Source of the DNA: Deltaproteobacteria bacterium
GTDB taxonomy: Bacteria; Myxococcota; B64-G9
Length of the DNA stretch: 64,000 bases
NCBI GenBank assembly: GCA_016935365.1
Contig: JAFGRB010000138.1
Coordinates: forward strand, 1 to 64,000
Direction of reading: 5' to 3'
Shown here: one piece after another, positions 25,613-35,241 of the stretch
Numbering within the stretch: the first letter of the stretch is position 1
Layout of the letters: every line of letters starts with the position of its first letter
Program-made: the position numbers and the translations under genes
Notes under the pieces: generated by a model
Database searches by the model: none
Seen by the model: the letters and a program-made list of their open reading frames with translations, nothing else
Told to the model about the DNA's origin: nothing

Positions 25613-25692
25613 GGGTCCACTGCGGATGGTTGGGCACGCTTTCGGGTGCTCCGGTCCATCGAGGGATGCCGTATCCCGGAGTGGAGGGATCC

Positions 25693-26475
25693 ATGAAATC
25701 CTCGCCATTGCGAATCGGGCTGATGGGACTCGCCTTCGCTGTCTTGACGTTCTCCGCTGCGCGCGCCCAGGACGAACCGGCCTCGGAGCCGCCTGCGGCG
25801 GGTCAGGACAGCGCCGGGACGCAGAAGGACGGTCCGGCGGCCAAGGAGGCGCCGGCGTCCGCCCCGACCGAGGGGACGCCGGCAGGAGCCGCTGAAGCGT
25901 CCACGGCCGGTGAGGCTTACGAGCTGAAGCTGCGGGGGCTCGAGGAGCGGGTCAACGAGCTGAAGGAGAAGATCTTCCGCACCAAGGCGCGGATCCTCCA
26001 GCTCCAGGAGACCATGCTGACCGGGTCCATCGGAGCCGGTTCACGGGCCATCCTGGTCCACCGCAACGAGATGGGCGGCGCCTTCCGCCTGCTATCGGTC
26101 CAGTATGCGCTGGACACCCAGCCGATCTTCAAGAAGGTGGACGTGAGTGGAGATCTCGACGGGATCGACGAGAAGGAGATCTTCAGCGGCAACATCGTGC
26201 CCGGCAACCACAACATCGCCGTCCAGATGGCTTTCCAGGGACAGGGCTTCGGCTTCTTCTCCTACGTCAAGGGTTACAAGTTCAAGGTGACGTCCAGCTA
26301 CACCTTCACCGCGGAGGAGGGAAAGATCATCACGGTCAAGATCGTCGCCTTCGAGCGCGGCGGGATCACGACCAAGCTGGAGGAGCGTCCGGCCGTGCGA
26401 TATGACCTCAAGATCGAGAAGCTCACACCGGACAGGGCCAAGACCCTGCAGGAGAAGGCCGAGGAAGCCAGTTGA
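25693..26475 (+). CDS. Exported protein with Ala/Pro-rich and coiled-coil segments
   Basis: A 260-aa exported protein. The signal peptide ends at about residue 25 (SAARAQ). An acidic Ala/Pro-rich linker (26-75) leads to a short coiled coil (about 78-115, ELKLRGLEERVNELKEKIF) and a beta-rich domain (120-245) with SGNIVPGNHNIAVQM and a GYKFKVTSSYTF pattern. It has the look of a periplasmic accessory protein. The ATG at 25693 has GGAGG upstream. The next gene overlaps its stop by 4 bases, so it belongs to the TPR/TolQR operon. I could not tie it to a named Glt protein. Confidence 0.78.
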   Translation: MKSSPLRIGLMGLAFAVLTFSAARAQDEPASEPPAAGQDSAGTQKDGPAAKEAPASAPTEGTPAGAAEASTAGEAYELKLRGLEERVNELKEKIFRTKARILQLQETMLTGSIGAGSRAILVHRNEMGGAFRLLSVQYALDTQPIFKKVDVSGDLDGIDEKEIFSGNIVPGNHNIAVQMAFQGQGFGFFSYVKGYKFKVTSSYTFTAEEGKIITVKIVAFERGGITTKLEERPAVRYDLKIEKLTPDRAKTLQEKAEEAS

Positions 26476-28880
26476 GGCAGCTCGCGGGCAGGGCGCTCGT
26501 TCGAGCGCAAAGGCCGTCCTCGCGGCGCGGCTCGCCCGCTGCGCTGTGCGCGGTGTGGGTATGCGCCCTCGCCTCCCTGTGGGCGCCGCACACCCGCGCG
26601 GACATCGATGACGACGTCGCCCGGGCGAAGAAGCAGATCCAGCTGCTCGAGAGCAAGACCGCCCTGGTCGAGACCGAGTACCTTTCGTTCAAACAAGCCG
26701 AGAAGGGCTCCCGTTACTTCGAGGAGCGGCTCAACGACGGCCAGTCGCTGATGCTGCTGAAGGACTATGTGCGGGCGGCCATCATCTTCCACGACCTGGT
26801 CGACGGAGGCCGCTACCGAGACCACCCGGGCTTCCCGGACGCGCTCTACAACCTGGGCGAGGCCTTGTTCTTCAACAAGAACTACATCGACGCGCGGAGC
26901 TACTACCGGGGCGTGATCGAGAGCGAACGCGGCAAGCCATACAGGCGGCTGGCCATGGTGCGCCTGATGCAGATCGCGCTCAACACGAACGACTTCGACA
27001 AGGTGGACGAGTATCACGACCGACTCGTCCAGGAGGCGATCTCCCCCGAGGGCCAGTACCTGTGGGGCAAGACCCTCTTCATGCGCAACCGGATGGAGGA
27101 CGCCCACAAGGTGTTCTCCTCGCTCCAGCCTGGCCAGCCCTACTTTCTCCAGGCCCGCTACTACCTGGGCGTCGTCCTCATCCGCCAGGGCAAGCTCGAG
27201 GAGGCGCTCGCGATCTACGACGATCTCGTGCGACAGCCGACCAGGCGGGAGAAGGAGAAGGACGTGGTGGACCTCGCCCACATGGCACGCGGGCGGCTGC
27301 TCCACGACCTGGGGCGGGAGGAGAAGGCCCTGGACGCCTTCCAGGCGATTCCCCACACCTCCATCCATTTCGATGACGCCCTGATCGAGATCTGCTGGAC
27401 GTACGTGAAGATCGCCGAGCGCGCCGAGGCGCCCGAGGAGCGCAAGCGTTGGTTCACCGAGGCGTTTCGCACGCTCGAGATCCTGGAGGTCTCCACGCCC
27501 GACTCGACGCTGGTGCCGAGAGCCCGGCTGATGAAGGGCCACATCATGGAGAAGATGGGCGACTACGAGAAGGCGGTCGAGATCTTCGGCGCCGTGTCGT
27601 CCTCCTACTCCTCGATCAAGAAGGAGCTCGATGATCTCATCGCCCGCCACGAGGATCCGGTGCGCTACTTCAACGAGATCGCGGGCAAGAACCTCGAGTC
27701 CTTCGACCTCTCGGCCTACTTGCCGCCGGTGGCGGTCAAGTGGATGAGCCGCCAGGAGGAGATGAGCGCGGCGCTCGGGGTGATGAAGGACATCGACGTC
27801 GGCCGTCGCTTCGTCAAGGAGGCCAGGAGCCTGCTGAAGAAGCTCGACACCCTGCTGGCCGACAAACGGGATCGCATCAACCTCTTCCCGCTGCTGCGGG
27901 AGGGGGCCAAGCGCACCATCGAGGTGGACAATGCGCGGGTGATCCTGGAGCGCAACCTGGCCCACCTGGAGGAGCGGGTCGTGATGGAGTACCTCTCGGC
28001 GTCCGAGCGCAGGGCGATCGAGAAGGCGCGCCGGGACCGGGAGACGCTGGAGAAGAAGATCGAGGGTCTGCCCACGACGCGCAAGGCGATGGACACGCGG
28101 GAAGACCACATCCGCCGGCGGATCGAAGGGCTGGAGCAGTCCGTCTACCAGTCGAGCATCGCCCTGAAGGGGATGAAGGCCCAGCTGACGGCCATGGATG
28201 AGTGGCTGCGAGAGCACGAGAAGGAACTCGCCGGCCGGGAGGAGGCGGTGCGCGACTTCCGGGAGGAGATCCGCCGCGGCTGGGCCATGGCCAACCAGCT
28301 CCAGAAGGATCTCGATCACCTCAACGAGAAGCTCGTCACCGAGCGAGCCCGCGCCGGCCTGGCCTCAGAGGCCCAGAGCAAGGAGGAGCAACTGCGCCGC
28401 GAGTACTCCGACGCCCTGGCCCTGGAGCGAAAGCTCGCCGAGCAGATCCACGAGCGCCTGGGACCGGAGGGGACGGCGCATATCGCGGCCATCAACGAGA
28501 TGCGGCTGCGGTCCGACAAGCTGCGGCGCAAGCTCGTCACCATCCGCGGCAAGCTGGACGCGATGGTGGATGTGGAGGCGAAGAAGCTCGTCGAGCAGGC
28601 CGCGGAGGAGAGGCGCAACCTGGAATCGTACGAGGCGGCGCTCGCAAAGTTGGAGAAGGAGTCGGAGATGCTCGCCGGCGAGGTGGCCTACAAGGCGCTC
28701 GAGGAGGTCCGCCAGCGTTTCTACCGGCTCGTGCTCGACGCCGACGTGGGCATCCTGGACGTGGCCTGGGGTCGCAAGCAGTCCACCACCAAGAAGATCT
28801 CCGAGCTCGGGCGCAAGCTGGGCGCGGAGCGCAAGCGGCTGTACGAGGAGTTCAAGGGTGTGCTCAACCAGGTCAACTGA
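26472..28880 (+). CDS. Exported TPR and coiled-coil protein of the Glt-like cluster
   Basis: An 802-aa protein with a cleavable signal (ending near HTRAD, residue 44). TPR-like helix pairs fill about 75-340 (ALYNLGEALFFNKNYIDARSYY, ARYYLGVVLIRQGKLEEAL). A long coiled coil covers about 465-780. Translation starts at TTG 26472, overlapping the previous stop (TTGA), with GAGGAAG 7 bases upstream; there is no better start. TPR proteins of this size next to a TolQR-like motor are characteristic of the Agl/Glt machinery, where they form periplasmic scaffolds. The exact Myxococcus counterpart is not assigned. Confidence 0.82.
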   Translation: MRQLAGRALVRAQRPSSRRGSPAALCAVWVCALASLWAPHTRADIDDDVARAKKQIQLLESKTALVETEYLSFKQAEKGSRYFEERLNDGQSLMLLKDYVRAAIIFHDLVDGGRYRDHPGFPDALYNLGEALFFNKNYIDARSYYRGVIESERGKPYRRLAMVRLMQIALNTNDFDKVDEYHDRLVQEAISPEGQYLWGKTLFMRNRMEDAHKVFSSLQPGQPYFLQARYYLGVVLIRQGKLEEALAIYDDLVRQPTRREKEKDVVDLAHMARGRLLHDLGREEKALDAFQAIPHTSIHFDDALIEICWTYVKIAERAEAPEERKRWFTEAFRTLEILEVSTPDSTLVPRARLMKGHIMEKMGDYEKAVEIFGAVSSSYSSIKKELDDLIARHEDPVRYFNEIAGKNLESFDLSAYLPPVAVKWMSRQEEMSAALGVMKDIDVGRRFVKEARSLLKKLDTLLADKRDRINLFPLLREGAKRTIEVDNARVILERNLAHLEERVVMEYLSASERRAIEKARRDRETLEKKIEGLPTTRKAMDTREDHIRRRIEGLEQSVYQSSIALKGMKAQLTAMDEWLREHEKELAGREEAVRDFREEIRRGWAMANQLQKDLDHLNEKLVTERARAGLASEAQSKEEQLRREYSDALALERKLAEQIHERLGPEGTAHIAAINEMRLRSDKLRRKLVTIRGKLDAMVDVEAKKLVEQAAEERRNLESYEAALAKLEKESEMLAGEVAYKALEEVRQRFYRLVLDADVGILDVAWGRKQSTTKKISELGRKLGAERKRLYEEFKGVLNQVN

Positions 28881-28905
28881 GCGAGCGCATCCGCGCTTCG
28901 CCCGC

Positions 28906-31900
28906 GTGGGCCTGGTGCTGCAGCTCACCGCATGGCTCGCCAGCCTGCTGCTCGCGAGCAGCGCGGCCGCCGATCCGCTGCCGGCTGAAGACGATCAGGG
29001 CAAGGCGGCCATCGAGAAGGCGGCAGACGAGGTGAGCGGGCAGAGCCCCGCGGCTGCGGGGAAAGCCCCCAAGGCGGCCGGGTCTTCGGAGCCGAAGAGC
29101 GAGGAGGAACGGGAGCTCGAGGAGATGCTCGGCATCGTCGAGGACTTCCAGCAGCAGACCTCCTCCTACAAGAAAGAGATCCAGCTCATCGTGGAGCGCA
29201 AGTACGACGAGAAGCGCACCGCCGTGGTCGCCTCGTACGAGAAGGCCATCGACGAGCTCGAGGAAGTGGAGCGCGAGCGCCGCCAGGAGGCCATCAAGGT
29301 CTTCGAGGGATTTCTCGCCAAGTATCCCAGCGATCCGCGCTACACGCCCGGCGCGCTGTGGCGTCTGGCGGAGCTATACTACGAGCGCTCCAAGCTGGCG
29401 CTGGCCGAGCAGGAGGAGCGCTTCGAGAAGGAGCTGGCGGCCTTCAACCGCGGGCAGCGAGAGCAGGAGCCGGTTCCGCCGGTGGCCCACTTCGAGAAGA
29501 CGATCGCGATGCTCCAGCGGCTGATCGGGGACTTTCCTACCTACAAGCTGCTCGACGGTGCCCATTACCTGCTGGCCTATTGCCTGCAGGAGCAGGGTGA
29601 GGCCACCGAGGCCGAGGGGGTCTGGACCTCCTTCGCCGAGCGCTTTCCTTCGAGCAAGCTCCTGCCCGAGGTCTACACGCGGCTCGGCGAGCTGTACTTC
29701 GAGGATCCCGACAAGCTCAAGGAGGCCATCCAGGCCTACTCCAAGGTCCTCGAGTATCCGGACAGCCCGATGTTCGACAAGGCGCTCTACAAGCTGGCCT
29801 GGACATACTACAAGGTGGACCGCTTCCAGGAGGCCGTGGAGAACTTCGACCGGCTGATCGCCTGGTCGGACAAGGGGCAGGCGGGCGAGGATGGCGAGCA
29901 GGATGTGGCCCGGACCGAGCTGCGCAAGGAGGCCCTGCAGTACCTGGCCATCAGCTTCGCCGAGGACGAGTGGGCCGGCTCGGGCACGGAGAACGCCCTG
30001 GCCTTCTTCCGCAGCCGACCGGACAGGGCCTACAAGGCCGAGTTCTTCCGGAAGCTCGGCGAGTTCTACTTCATCGACGCGAAGTACGACAAGAGCGTCG
30101 TGGCCACCCGCCAGGCCATCGAGCTCGATCCCCTGCACGAGACGAATCCCAAGCTGATGTCCACGATCATCGACAGCCACGCCCGCCTGGGAAAGCTCGA
30201 AGCGGTCGCGTCGGCGCAGGAGGAGCTCGTCCGGCGCTTCGGAAAGGGCTCCGAGTGGTGGGAGGCCAACAAGGACAACCAGGAGGCGACTTCGGAGGCG
30301 AGCAAGTTGGCGGAGAACGCCCTGCACTCGGCGGCGGTCTTCCATCACACCATGGCGCAGCGGCTCAAGCAGCAGGAGCGCTCGGAGGACGCGCGGCGCG
30401 AGTACTCCGCGGCCGCGGCGGCCTATCAGAAATACCTGGATAACTTTCCCCGCTCGCGGGACAGCTACCGCCTGACCTTCTACCTGGCCGAGTCGTACTA
30501 CTACTCGCTGCAGTTCGACAAGGCGGCCGAGACATACGCCCTCGTGCGCGACAGCGCCGCCGGTGACGAGTTTTTGACCGAGTCGGCCAACTCGGTGGTG
30601 CTCGCCCGGCTGAACCTGGTCAAGGCGGCCGAGGAGAGAGGCGAGCTGGAGCCGCTCAAGATCTATACGAGCAAGGACCGACCGGCCGATCTCAAGGTCG
30701 AGCCGCGACCCGTTCCCGAGCTGAGGCAGAAGCTCATCGCCGCGCAGGATGCCTACGCGGCCAAGCTGCCCAAGGACGAGGAAGCCGACAACATGGCCTT
30801 CCAGGCAGCCCAGGTGTTCTACGCCTTCGATCACCTGGACGAGGCCCGGGAGCGCTTCGCCAAGATCGTGGCCGAGACGGGCAAGGCCGATCTGGCCTCG
30901 AGCTCCACCAACCTGATCATCGAGAGCTACCTCGTCACCCAGGACTGGGTGCAGGTCGAGAAGTGGAGCCGCAAGCTGGCGGCCCTCACCCGGGATCCGA
31001 AGCTGCGGGCGGATCTGAAGGAGTTCGAGCTGGGGGCGCGCTTCAACAACGCGTCCAACCTGATGGCTTCCGGGGAGGAGCTGCGCAAGACGGGCAAGCA
31101 GGAGGAGGCCAACAAGAAGCTCGACGCGGCGGCCGCGGAGTTCGTGCGGCTGGTGGACGACGACCCGAAGGGAGAGACCTCGGACAAGGCGCTCAACAAT
31201 GCGGCCTACTGCTACTCCCTGTCCAACCGGCCGGTCTCGGCGGGCAAGATCTACGAGCGGATCGTGCGCGAGTTCCCCAGGAGCGAGTTCGCCGACAAGT
31301 CCTTGTTCCTCATGGCGGGCAGCGCGGAGGCCAGCTACCAGTTCCAGCGCGCGATCGACAACTACATCCGGCTGGTGGACGAGTACAAGAAGTCCGAGTT
31401 CCGCGGGGACGCGCTCTACAACGCGGCCGTAGCCCTGGAGGGCGACCAGCAGTACGGGCAGGCGGCGCAGGCGTACGAGCGATACGCCAAGCTCTTCCCG
31501 GACAGGAAAGACGCCTCGGCGAACTACTTCCACGCGGGCCGGGTGCTCGAAAAGAAGAAGGACTGGCGTGGGGTGATGGCGTTGTATCTGCGCTTCATGA
31601 AGGCCTACCGGCGAGATCCCGCCGAGCAGGAGCGCCTGGTCATGGCCCAGATGAAGATCGCCGAGGCCTATGAAGCGCTCGGGGATTCACGCCGATCGGC
31701 GAGTGGTTACCAGGAGACGATCAAGCTATACGACCGCTATCGGCTCGCGGCCGGGGGACAGGCGGCGGAGGCGGCCGCCAAGGCCCGCTTCCTCCTCGTG
31801 GAGCGGAAGCTCAAGGCCTACGAGAAGATCACCTTCGACGTCTCACCCCGCAAGCTGAAGCAGACGCTCAACGCCAAGGCGGTCTCGCTGAAGAAGATGG

Positions 31901-32307
31901 AGGATCAGTACAAGCAGATTTTCGGCTACAAGCGGGTCCAGTGGACGCTGGCCGCATATTACCGCCTGGGCTACCTCTACGAGAACTTCGCAGATGTGCT
32001 CATCAACGCACCCTGCCCCAAGGGGCTGAACGAGGAGGAGTGCGACATCTACAAGGGCAAGCTCTACGAGTTCGCCGAGACGCCGATCAAGAAGGCGGTC
32101 GGCGCCTACGTCGAGACGATGGAGAAATCCAAGTCCTTCAAGGTGGCCAACGACTGGACCCAGAAGGCGCTCGAGAGCCTCAATCGATTCGAGCCCTTGA
32201 CCTATCCACTGCAGAAGGAACCCGCCTCGGCGCTGGTGGTCGATCGCCATGCAGCTCAGCCCCTGATCCAGATCGTCGAGAGCGGCGTCAAGCCGTCGGG
32301 CAAATGA
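28906..32307 (+). CDS. Large exported TPR protein, GltD/AgmU-like
   Basis: An 1133-aa exported protein with a hydrophobic signal (VLQLTAWLASLLLASSAAAD), an acidic segment, a coiled coil at about 65-130, and TPR-like repeats through about residue 1000 (LWRLAELYYERSKLAL, ALYKLAWTYYKVDRFQEAV, ALYNAAVALEGDQQYGQAA). Length, export signal and repeat content are like AgmU/GltD, a roughly 1200-aa periplasmic TPR protein of the Myxococcus motility complex; the equivalence is inferred. The start is the GTG at 28906 (or 28915); the ribosome site is weak, so coupling to the upstream gene 25 bases away is likely. The frame continues open upstream but overlaps the preceding gene. Confidence 0.82.
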   Translation: MGLVLQLTAWLASLLLASSAAADPLPAEDDQGKAAIEKAADEVSGQSPAAAGKAPKAAGSSEPKSEEERELEEMLGIVEDFQQQTSSYKKEIQLIVERKYDEKRTAVVASYEKAIDELEEVERERRQEAIKVFEGFLAKYPSDPRYTPGALWRLAELYYERSKLALAEQEERFEKELAAFNRGQREQEPVPPVAHFEKTIAMLQRLIGDFPTYKLLDGAHYLLAYCLQEQGEATEAEGVWTSFAERFPSSKLLPEVYTRLGELYFEDPDKLKEAIQAYSKVLEYPDSPMFDKALYKLAWTYYKVDRFQEAVENFDRLIAWSDKGQAGEDGEQDVARTELRKEALQYLAISFAEDEWAGSGTENALAFFRSRPDRAYKAEFFRKLGEFYFIDAKYDKSVVATRQAIELDPLHETNPKLMSTIIDSHARLGKLEAVASAQEELVRRFGKGSEWWEANKDNQEATSEASKLAENALHSAAVFHHTMAQRLKQQERSEDARREYSAAAAAYQKYLDNFPRSRDSYRLTFYLAESYYYSLQFDKAAETYALVRDSAAGDEFLTESANSVVLARLNLVKAAEERGELEPLKIYTSKDRPADLKVEPRPVPELRQKLIAAQDAYAAKLPKDEEADNMAFQAAQVFYAFDHLDEARERFAKIVAETGKADLASSSTNLIIESYLVTQDWVQVEKWSRKLAALTRDPKLRADLKEFELGARFNNASNLMASGEELRKTGKQEEANKKLDAAAAEFVRLVDDDPKGETSDKALNNAAYCYSLSNRPVSAGKIYERIVREFPRSEFADKSLFLMAGSAEASYQFQRAIDNYIRLVDEYKKSEFRGDALYNAAVALEGDQQYGQAAQAYERYAKLFPDRKDASANYFHAGRVLEKKKDWRGVMALYLRFMKAYRRDPAEQERLVMAQMKIAEAYEALGDSRRSASGYQETIKLYDRYRLAAGGQAAEAAAKARFLLVERKLKAYEKITFDVSPRKLKQTLNAKAVSLKKMEDQYKQIFGYKRVQWTLAAYYRLGYLYENFADVLINAPCPKGLNEEECDIYKGKLYEFAETPIKKAVGAYVETMEKSKSFKVANDWTQKALESLNRFEPLTYPLQKEPASALVVDRHAAQPLIQIVESGVKPSGK

Positions 32308-32324
32308 GGGTTGCGGAGATGCGG

Positions 32325-34022
32325 ATGAACCGTTTGGGGCTGCTCTTCGTTTGGTCCGCTATCGCGCTGGCCTTCGGCCTGCTCTTCGGCTGTGCGTCGG
32401 CGCCCGAGCCCAAGCCCGAGCCGAAGGCCGAGGAGGCGGTCGAGCCCGAGCAGAAGAAGGCGGCCGCGGAGGAGGGCGGGGGCGAGGAGCTGGCCCCTCC
32501 CTTGACCGACGCGGACAAGGTCGCATCGAAGGCCGAGGCGGCAGAGGCGGAAGCGGCCGAGAAGCCGCCGGCGCCGCCGAGCGAGCTCGAGCTGAACGAG
32601 GAGGTCTCCGGGCTGCTGGCCGCGTCCGCCCAGAGCGCCCCCGGCGATCCGGACAAGGCGCTCGAGCTGGTCGGCAAGGCGATCGAGATCATGCCGACCT
32701 GCTTCCAGTGCTACTACAACCGGGGCGTGCTCTTCGAGCACAAGGGGCAGTGGAGCGAGGCCATCGAGGCCTACCGGAAGGTGATCGAGCTCCAGCCGGG
32801 CCACGCGGGGGCGGTCGTCAATCTCTCCAATCTCTTCGTGCGGTCGGGAGATGCACGCAAGGCCCGGAGCGTGGTCACCGCGGCGGTCAAGGCTGCGCCG
32901 CGCGATCTGGCACTCCGCAACCAGCTGGCAAAGGTGCTGCTCTTGGAGGGCAAGCTGGAGGACGCCGCCAAGCAGGCCAAGGGCGTGCTCCAGATCGACG
33001 AGCGCAACGTGGACGCCATGATCCAGCTCGCCTACTACTACTTCAAGCTGGGCAAGCACGAGCTGGCGGAGCGCGTCTTGCAGAAGGCCAAGGAGATCGA
33101 CGAGACGAATCCGATCATCCCCAACCGGCTCGGCTTCGTCTACCTGGAGATGGACAACCAGCCGGCGGCCATCGCGGCCTTCAAGAAGGCCGTCGAGCTC
33201 GACGATGGCTTCGCGGAGGCCCACAACAACCTGGGTGTCCTCTACAACCGGGCGCATGACTACAAGTCGGCGGCAGAGCACTTCCGCAAGGCCGTGGCGG
33301 TCGATCCGCGCTTCCTGGAGGCCTACTTGAACCTGGGGAATGCGCTCCGGGGAGACCAGCAGTTCAAGGAAGCCGAGGCGGCCTATCGGCGGGTGATCGA
33401 GCTGGACCCGGGCGAGCGCCGGGCGGTGCTGAACCTCGGGCTGCTCTATCTGGACGACGAGGTGCCGGGCTATCCCAAGTCCAAGCGCTATGCCCTCGCG
33501 GTGGAGAGCCTGAAGAAGTTCCGGTCCGTGGGCGGCACGCACCCGAAGCTGAGCGACTACCTCGAGGAGGCCGGCAAGAAGAAGGAGCGGGCCGTCAAGG
33601 CGGAGGAGCGCCAGCGGAAGCGCGACGAGGAGAAGCGCAAGAAGGAAGAGGCGGAGGCGCGCGAGAAGGCGGAAGCAGAGGCGCGCGCGAAGGCAGAGGC
33701 CGAGGCGCGCGCGCAGGCGGAGGCCGAGGCGCGCGCGAAAGCGGAGGCCGAGGCGCGCGAGAAGGCGGAAGCCGAGGCGCGCGAGAAGGCCGGCGCCGGC
33801 AAGCTCGGCGGCGGCAAGGACGAGGAGCCGGCCTCCGGCAAGCTCGGCGGCGGCAAGGACGAGAAGCCGGCTTCCGGCAAGCTCGGCGGCGGCAAGGACG
33901 AGGAGCCGGCCTCCGGCAAGCTCGGCGGCGGCGAGGACGAGAAGCCGGCTTCTGGCAAGCTCGGCGGCGGCAAGGACGAGGAGCCGGCGGCCGGACAGAA
34001 GATCGGAGAGGACGAGAAGTAG
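32325..34022 (+). CDS. TPR lipoprotein, GltE/AglT-like, with repetitive C-terminus
   Basis: A 565-aa lipoprotein. The signal peptide ends in the lipobox LLFGC (Cys near residue 23). After a Pro/Glu/Ala-rich linker, TPR units fill about 95-400 (YYNRGVLFEHKGQWSEAIEAYRKV, AHNNLGVLYNRAHDYKSAAEHF and others). The C-terminus has a Lys/Glu/Ala helix (about 415-490) of 8-residue repeats and then five copies of a 13-residue Gly-Lys-rich unit. AglT/GltE in Myxococcus is an outer-membrane TPR lipoprotein of the gliding complex. Starts at 32304 (overlapping the previous stop), 32319 and 32325 are all in frame; 32325 has GGAG six bases upstream and gives the cleanest signal peptide. Confidence 0.82.
   Translation: MNRLGLLFVWSAIALAFGLLFGCASAPEPKPEPKAEEAVEPEQKKAAAEEGGGEELAPPLTDADKVASKAEAAEAEAAEKPPAPPSELELNEEVSGLLAASAQSAPGDPDKALELVGKAIEIMPTCFQCYYNRGVLFEHKGQWSEAIEAYRKVIELQPGHAGAVVNLSNLFVRSGDARKARSVVTAAVKAAPRDLALRNQLAKVLLLEGKLEDAAKQAKGVLQIDERNVDAMIQLAYYYFKLGKHELAERVLQKAKEIDETNPIIPNRLGFVYLEMDNQPAAIAAFKKAVELDDGFAEAHNNLGVLYNRAHDYKSAAEHFRKAVAVDPRFLEAYLNLGNALRGDQQFKEAEAAYRRVIELDPGERRAVLNLGLLYLDDEVPGYPKSKRYALAVESLKKFRSVGGTHPKLSDYLEEAGKKKERAVKAEERQRKRDEEKRKKEEAEAREKAEAEARAKAEAEARAQAEAEARAKAEAEAREKAEAEAREKAGAGKLGGGKDEEPASGKLGGGKDEKPASGKLGGGKDEEPASGKLGGGEDEKPASGKLGGGKDEEPAAGQKIGEDEK
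33798..33992 (+). repeat. Five tandem 39-bp units inside the TPR lipoprotein gene
   Basis: Five in-frame copies of a 39-base unit encode GKLGGGKDE(E/K)PAS, starting at 33798, 33837, 33876, 33915 and 33954. Copies differ at only a few bases, so the array is recent or kept uniform. It follows a run of 24-base units that encode a Lys/Glu/Ala helix (about 33667-33795). Slippage here could vary the length of the protein tail. Confidence 0.9.
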
Positions 34023-34045
34023 CCCGGGCAGGTCGAGGGGAATGC

Positions 34046-34074
34046 TTGACCGGCCGCGTCGCATCTTCTACTAT
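34046..34074 (+). promoter_or_regulatory. Candidate promoter for the TolQ/TolR-like operon
   Basis: TTGACC (34046-34051), a 17-base spacer and TACTAT (34069-34074) give a good sigma-70-type promoter about 32 bases before the start at 34106. It allows the motor genes to be transcribed independently of the TPR genes upstream. Confidence 0.65.
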
Positions 34075-34105
34075 GCCGGACTGACCGGCGAAGCAGGAGG
34101 AGAGG

Positions 34106-34354
34106 ATGGGCCTCATCAGATCGATCGGGTTGCTCGTGCTGGTCGGCTTGCTGCTCGCGGCCCTGCCGGCGCAGGCGAAGAAGAAGGAGCTGCGCCAGGT
34201 CGTCATCGACGAGGTGACCCGGGTGGAGGGTCGCATCCAGAAGCCCGAGGTATGGTATCTCCTCCCGAGGTCGAACCTGAACTTCCAGGGCCTGGAGATA
34301 GAGCAGAAGCTGGTCCCCAAGATCGAAGGCGCCGTCAAGAAGGATCCGTTTTGA
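34106..34354 (+). CDS. Small exported protein
   Basis: An 82-aa exported protein. The signal peptide ends near residue 24 (ALPAQA), leaving a basic mature part of about 58 residues with VTRVEGRIQKPEVWYLLPR. The ATG at 34106 has GGAGGAG upstream. It is the first gene after the promoter at 34046-34074 and precedes the TolQ-like gene by 58 bases. Its location and good ribosome site support it as real. I do not recognise the family. Confidence 0.75.
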   Translation: MGLIRSIGLLVLVGLLLAALPAQAKKKELRQVVIDEVTRVEGRIQKPEVWYLLPRSNLNFQGLEIEQKLVPKIEGAVKKDPF

Positions 34355-34412
34355 AGCTGGCTCATATGGCAGATGCCGATACCTGGTGTGGAATGACACC
34401 GGAGGAGCGACG

Positions 34413-35171
34413 ATGAAGAGCAAACATCCGGTCCCCCTGGCCCTCTTGGGCGTGCTGGCACTCCTGCCCGCATCCGCGCTGGCCGCCGAGGCGGCTGCGG
34501 AGGATGGGGGATTCATGGCCTGGCTGGCCGAGTTCTTCGATGCGGGCGGCCCTTTCCTCTACATCAACTGCGTCACGCTGGTCTGGGGCCTGGCCATCAT
34601 CATCGAGCGCATGTTCTTCATCTTCTTCCGGTACAACGTCAACGCCGAGGCCTTCATGGCCCAGGTGCAGAAGCTCGTGATGGCCAACAACATCGAGCGG
34701 GCCATCAAGCTCTGCAATGCCGCTCCGGCGGCTGCCTTGCCGCGGGTGGTCAAGGCCGGCCTCACGCGGGCGAACCGCGGGGAAGTGGAGATCCGCAACG
34801 CGGTCGAGGAGGCCACGCTCGAGATCGTCCCCATCCTCCAGAAGCGTACCGGCAACCTGGCGCAGCTGGCAAACATCGCCACTTTGCTGGGCTTGCTGGG
34901 GACCATCACGGGTCTGGTCTCGGCCTTCACGGCCACCTCGGGCGTCAGCCCGGAGCTCAAGGCCCAGTTGCTGGCCAAGGGCGTCTCCGAGGCGCTCTAC
35001 ACGACCGGCTACGGCCTGTCCATCGCCATTTTGCTGATGGTCTTCCAGCTCATCTTGACCAACATCACCAAGAAGATCATCGACGAGATCGACCAGTGGT
35101 CGGTCAAGCTCGAGAACTTGCTGATTTCAAGGGGAAAGGGCGGAGTGGGCGCCCTGGACCGTGGCGCCTGA
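34413..35171 (+). CDS. TolQ/ExbB/MotA-type proton-channel protein, AglR-like
   Basis: A 252-aa inner-membrane protein of the MotA/TolQ/ExbB family. A signal-like hydrophobic N-terminus (1-24) is followed by membrane segments at about 47-67, 145-170 and 195-220. The family core ATLLGLLGTITGLVSAFTA with the polar Thr/Gly face and the TTGYGL segment of the third helix are present. With TolR-like partners it uses the proton gradient to drive periplasmic work; in Myxococcus AglR-AglQ-AglS powers gliding. The ATG at 34413 has GGAGGAG upstream. Next come two TolR-like genes, matching the R-Q-S number of subunits. Confidence 0.9.
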   Translation: MKSKHPVPLALLGVLALLPASALAAEAAAEDGGFMAWLAEFFDAGGPFLYINCVTLVWGLAIIIERMFFIFFRYNVNAEAFMAQVQKLVMANNIERAIKLCNAAPAAALPRVVKAGLTRANRGEVEIRNAVEEATLEIVPILQKRTGNLAQLANIATLLGLLGTITGLVSAFTATSGVSPELKAQLLAKGVSEALYTTGYGLSIAILLMVFQLILTNITKKIIDEIDQWSVKLENLLISRGKGGVGALDRGA

Positions 35172-35241
35172 GGCCCGGGAGGAACCTTTCTAGAGCCGGG
35201 GTTGTCGCACGCATTGTGCCGCACCCGAACAGGGGCTGTCG

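Noticed and set aside
29374-31533. Minus-strand frame of 719 residues opposite the large TPR gene
   Set aside because: Leu/Val/Arg-rich antisense translation of TPR codons; no motif.
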